NCBI GenBank assembly: GCA_030830945.1
Contig: JAURLY010000172.1
Span: forward strand, 1-5,912
DNA: 5,912 bases
Source: Gammaproteobacteria bacterium
GTDB taxonomy: Bacteria; Pseudomonadota; Gammaproteobacteria; Pseudomonadales; GM7GCV1
Direction: 5' to 3'
The notes under the pieces are model-generated. The model made no database searches and was not told the origin of the DNA. It saw nothing but the letters and a program-made list of their open reading frames with translations. The translations under genes and the position numbers were made by a program. How positions within the stretch are numbered: position 1 is the first letter of the stretch; each line of letters opens with the position of its first letter. Shown here piece after piece: positions 5,409 through 5,912 of this stretch.

Positions 5409-5444
5409 AAAAATTAGTCATAAATCAACCGTATGATTGCCAGA

Positions 5445-5639
5445 CTAAGCGATTGCAGGCTCAAAAGGTGAGCCTGCTGAGCTGCCCTGCTGGAGGCGCT
5501 CCCACGGCAACTCGAGATCGTCCCTGCCGAAGTGGCCGTAGGCCGCAGTCGGGTAATAGATCGGTCGCTGGAGGTCGAGGCTTCGGATGATTCCTGCGGG
5601 GGTGAGGTCGAATTCCCGGTGCAATGCCTCGGCGATCTC
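5445..5639 (-). pseudogene. metK: metK, 3' fragment (S-adenosylmethionine synthetase)
   Basis: The minus strand gives 64 codons and TAG that match the C-terminus of methionine adenosyltransferase, the enzyme making S-adenosylmethionine from ATP and methionine. Recognisable are FDLTPAGIIRSLDLQRPIYY, then TAAYGHFGRDDLELPWERL, the family's near-invariant end with the TAAYGHFG motif. The usual protein is about 380-400 residues, so over 80% is absent, including the N-terminal ATP- and methionine-binding parts. Upstream the frame meets a TAA at 5652-5654 after four unrelated codons. Similarity therefore ends about where the DUF3293 gene's stop codon lies. It has no start and is non-functional. A complete metK must exist elsewhere in the genome, since this enzyme is essential. 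Confidence 0.9.
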
Positions 5640-5912
5640 AGCGCAGCATGATTAATTGCGGAACGGCATCGGCGCCGACCCAGACGATGGCGCGCAGGCC
5701 ATGTTCACGGATCAATCTCGCCAGTTCGGCATGATCACGCGCGTTGGCAGCTTCAGACTGGACGGCTCCGTGAGGGTTGTAGGCGGTCAGGAACGCGCCG
5801 CAATAGACGCTGTTTTCAGCGAACAACGCTCCTAGGCGATCTGAGTGCTGACCGTTGGTCAGAACTATGTCTTGTGCAGAGTGGCCGATTCGATAGTCCG
5901 TAGCCTGGTAGA
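5638..5912 (-). pseudogene. DUF3293 protein gene, partial and probably internally deleted
   Basis: The frame enters from the right edge and ends with TGA at 5638-5640; about 90 residues are visible. It starts YQATDYRIG, continues to CGAFLTAYNPHGAV and AANARDHAELARLI, and this order matches the DUF3293 family (TAxNP, then a run ending NAxxxxxL). It then jumps from REHGLR straight to AIVWVGADAVPQLIMLR. In DUF3293 proteins the AIVW segment is the C-terminal end and normally follows a stretch with the Glu-Pro-Ser motif and a FGQN motif. That stretch, some 40-50 residues, seems missing. The deletion would be in frame, so a shortened protein could still be made. Function of the family is unknown. 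Its stop codon overlaps the first codon of the metK remnant. The missing N-terminus is outside the window. Confidence 0.78.

Noticed and set aside
5391..5414. Intrinsic terminator between metK and the DUF2130 gene
   Set aside because: The stem is good, but the run following it on the + strand is A, and on the minus strand the T run comes before the stem.
1..5912. CRISPR array or tracrRNA associated with the cas9 relic
   Set aside because: I looked for regularly spaced 30-40 bp direct repeats and a matching anti-repeat near 1985-2070 and 2369-3000 and found none.

Overview
The window reads as a stretch of accessory DNA from a proteobacterium. This placement is inference, based on the family resemblances of a secreted thermonuclease, a surface-adhesin E-like protein, a DUF3293 protein and a type II-C-like Cas9 relic. 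I cannot name the genus. Base composition is mixed: the segments around 1-560 and 1340-3400 look AT-richer than the GC-richer block from 3546 to the right end. No rRNA, tRNA or CRISPR array is visible.

Left part, + strand. An open frame enters from the left edge and ends at 523 with a C-terminus resembling sigma-factor region 4. It is followed by the 3' remnant of an IS30-family transposase on the minus strand (610-849). That remnant reaches almost to the ATG of an intact secreted staphylococcal-nuclease-type gene (861-1340). Next is a small exported protein of the surface-adhesin protein E type (1534-1929), closed by a clear intrinsic terminator (1961-1993).

Centre. At 2069-2368 (+) lies the 5' end of a Cas9 gene. 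It has a good ribosome binding site, a preserved RuvC-I motif and an arginine-rich bridge helix. An in-frame TGA stands just before the catalytic Asp motif, and the frame ends after about 95 codons with the remaining roughly 90% of the gene absent. Converging on it from the right is a minus-strand operon of three small unknown genes. Its first member is a 46-residue Cys/His-rich ORF with a perfect Shine-Dalgarno and a TTG start. It overlaps the 74-residue second gene by ATGA, and the third gene (200 aa) starts 6 nt after that.

Right part, minus strand. A DUF2130 protein (435 aa; zinc-binding-like N-terminus, long coiled coil, PD-(D/E)XK-like core) is followed with no gap (TGA|ATG) by a 171-aa protein tentatively likened to the YbjN family. 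Upstream of them are two broken genes joined end to end: the last 64 codons of metK (S-adenosylmethionine synthetase), and a DUF3293 gene that runs off the right edge and appears to have lost an internal segment.

Overall, four decayed genes (IS30 transposase, cas9, metK, DUF3293) lie among small intact genes of unknown function. This looks like a rearranged zone where elements have been inserted and deleted repeatedly. I see no complete new defence system. The most informative items are the cas9 relic and the easily missed three-gene operon.
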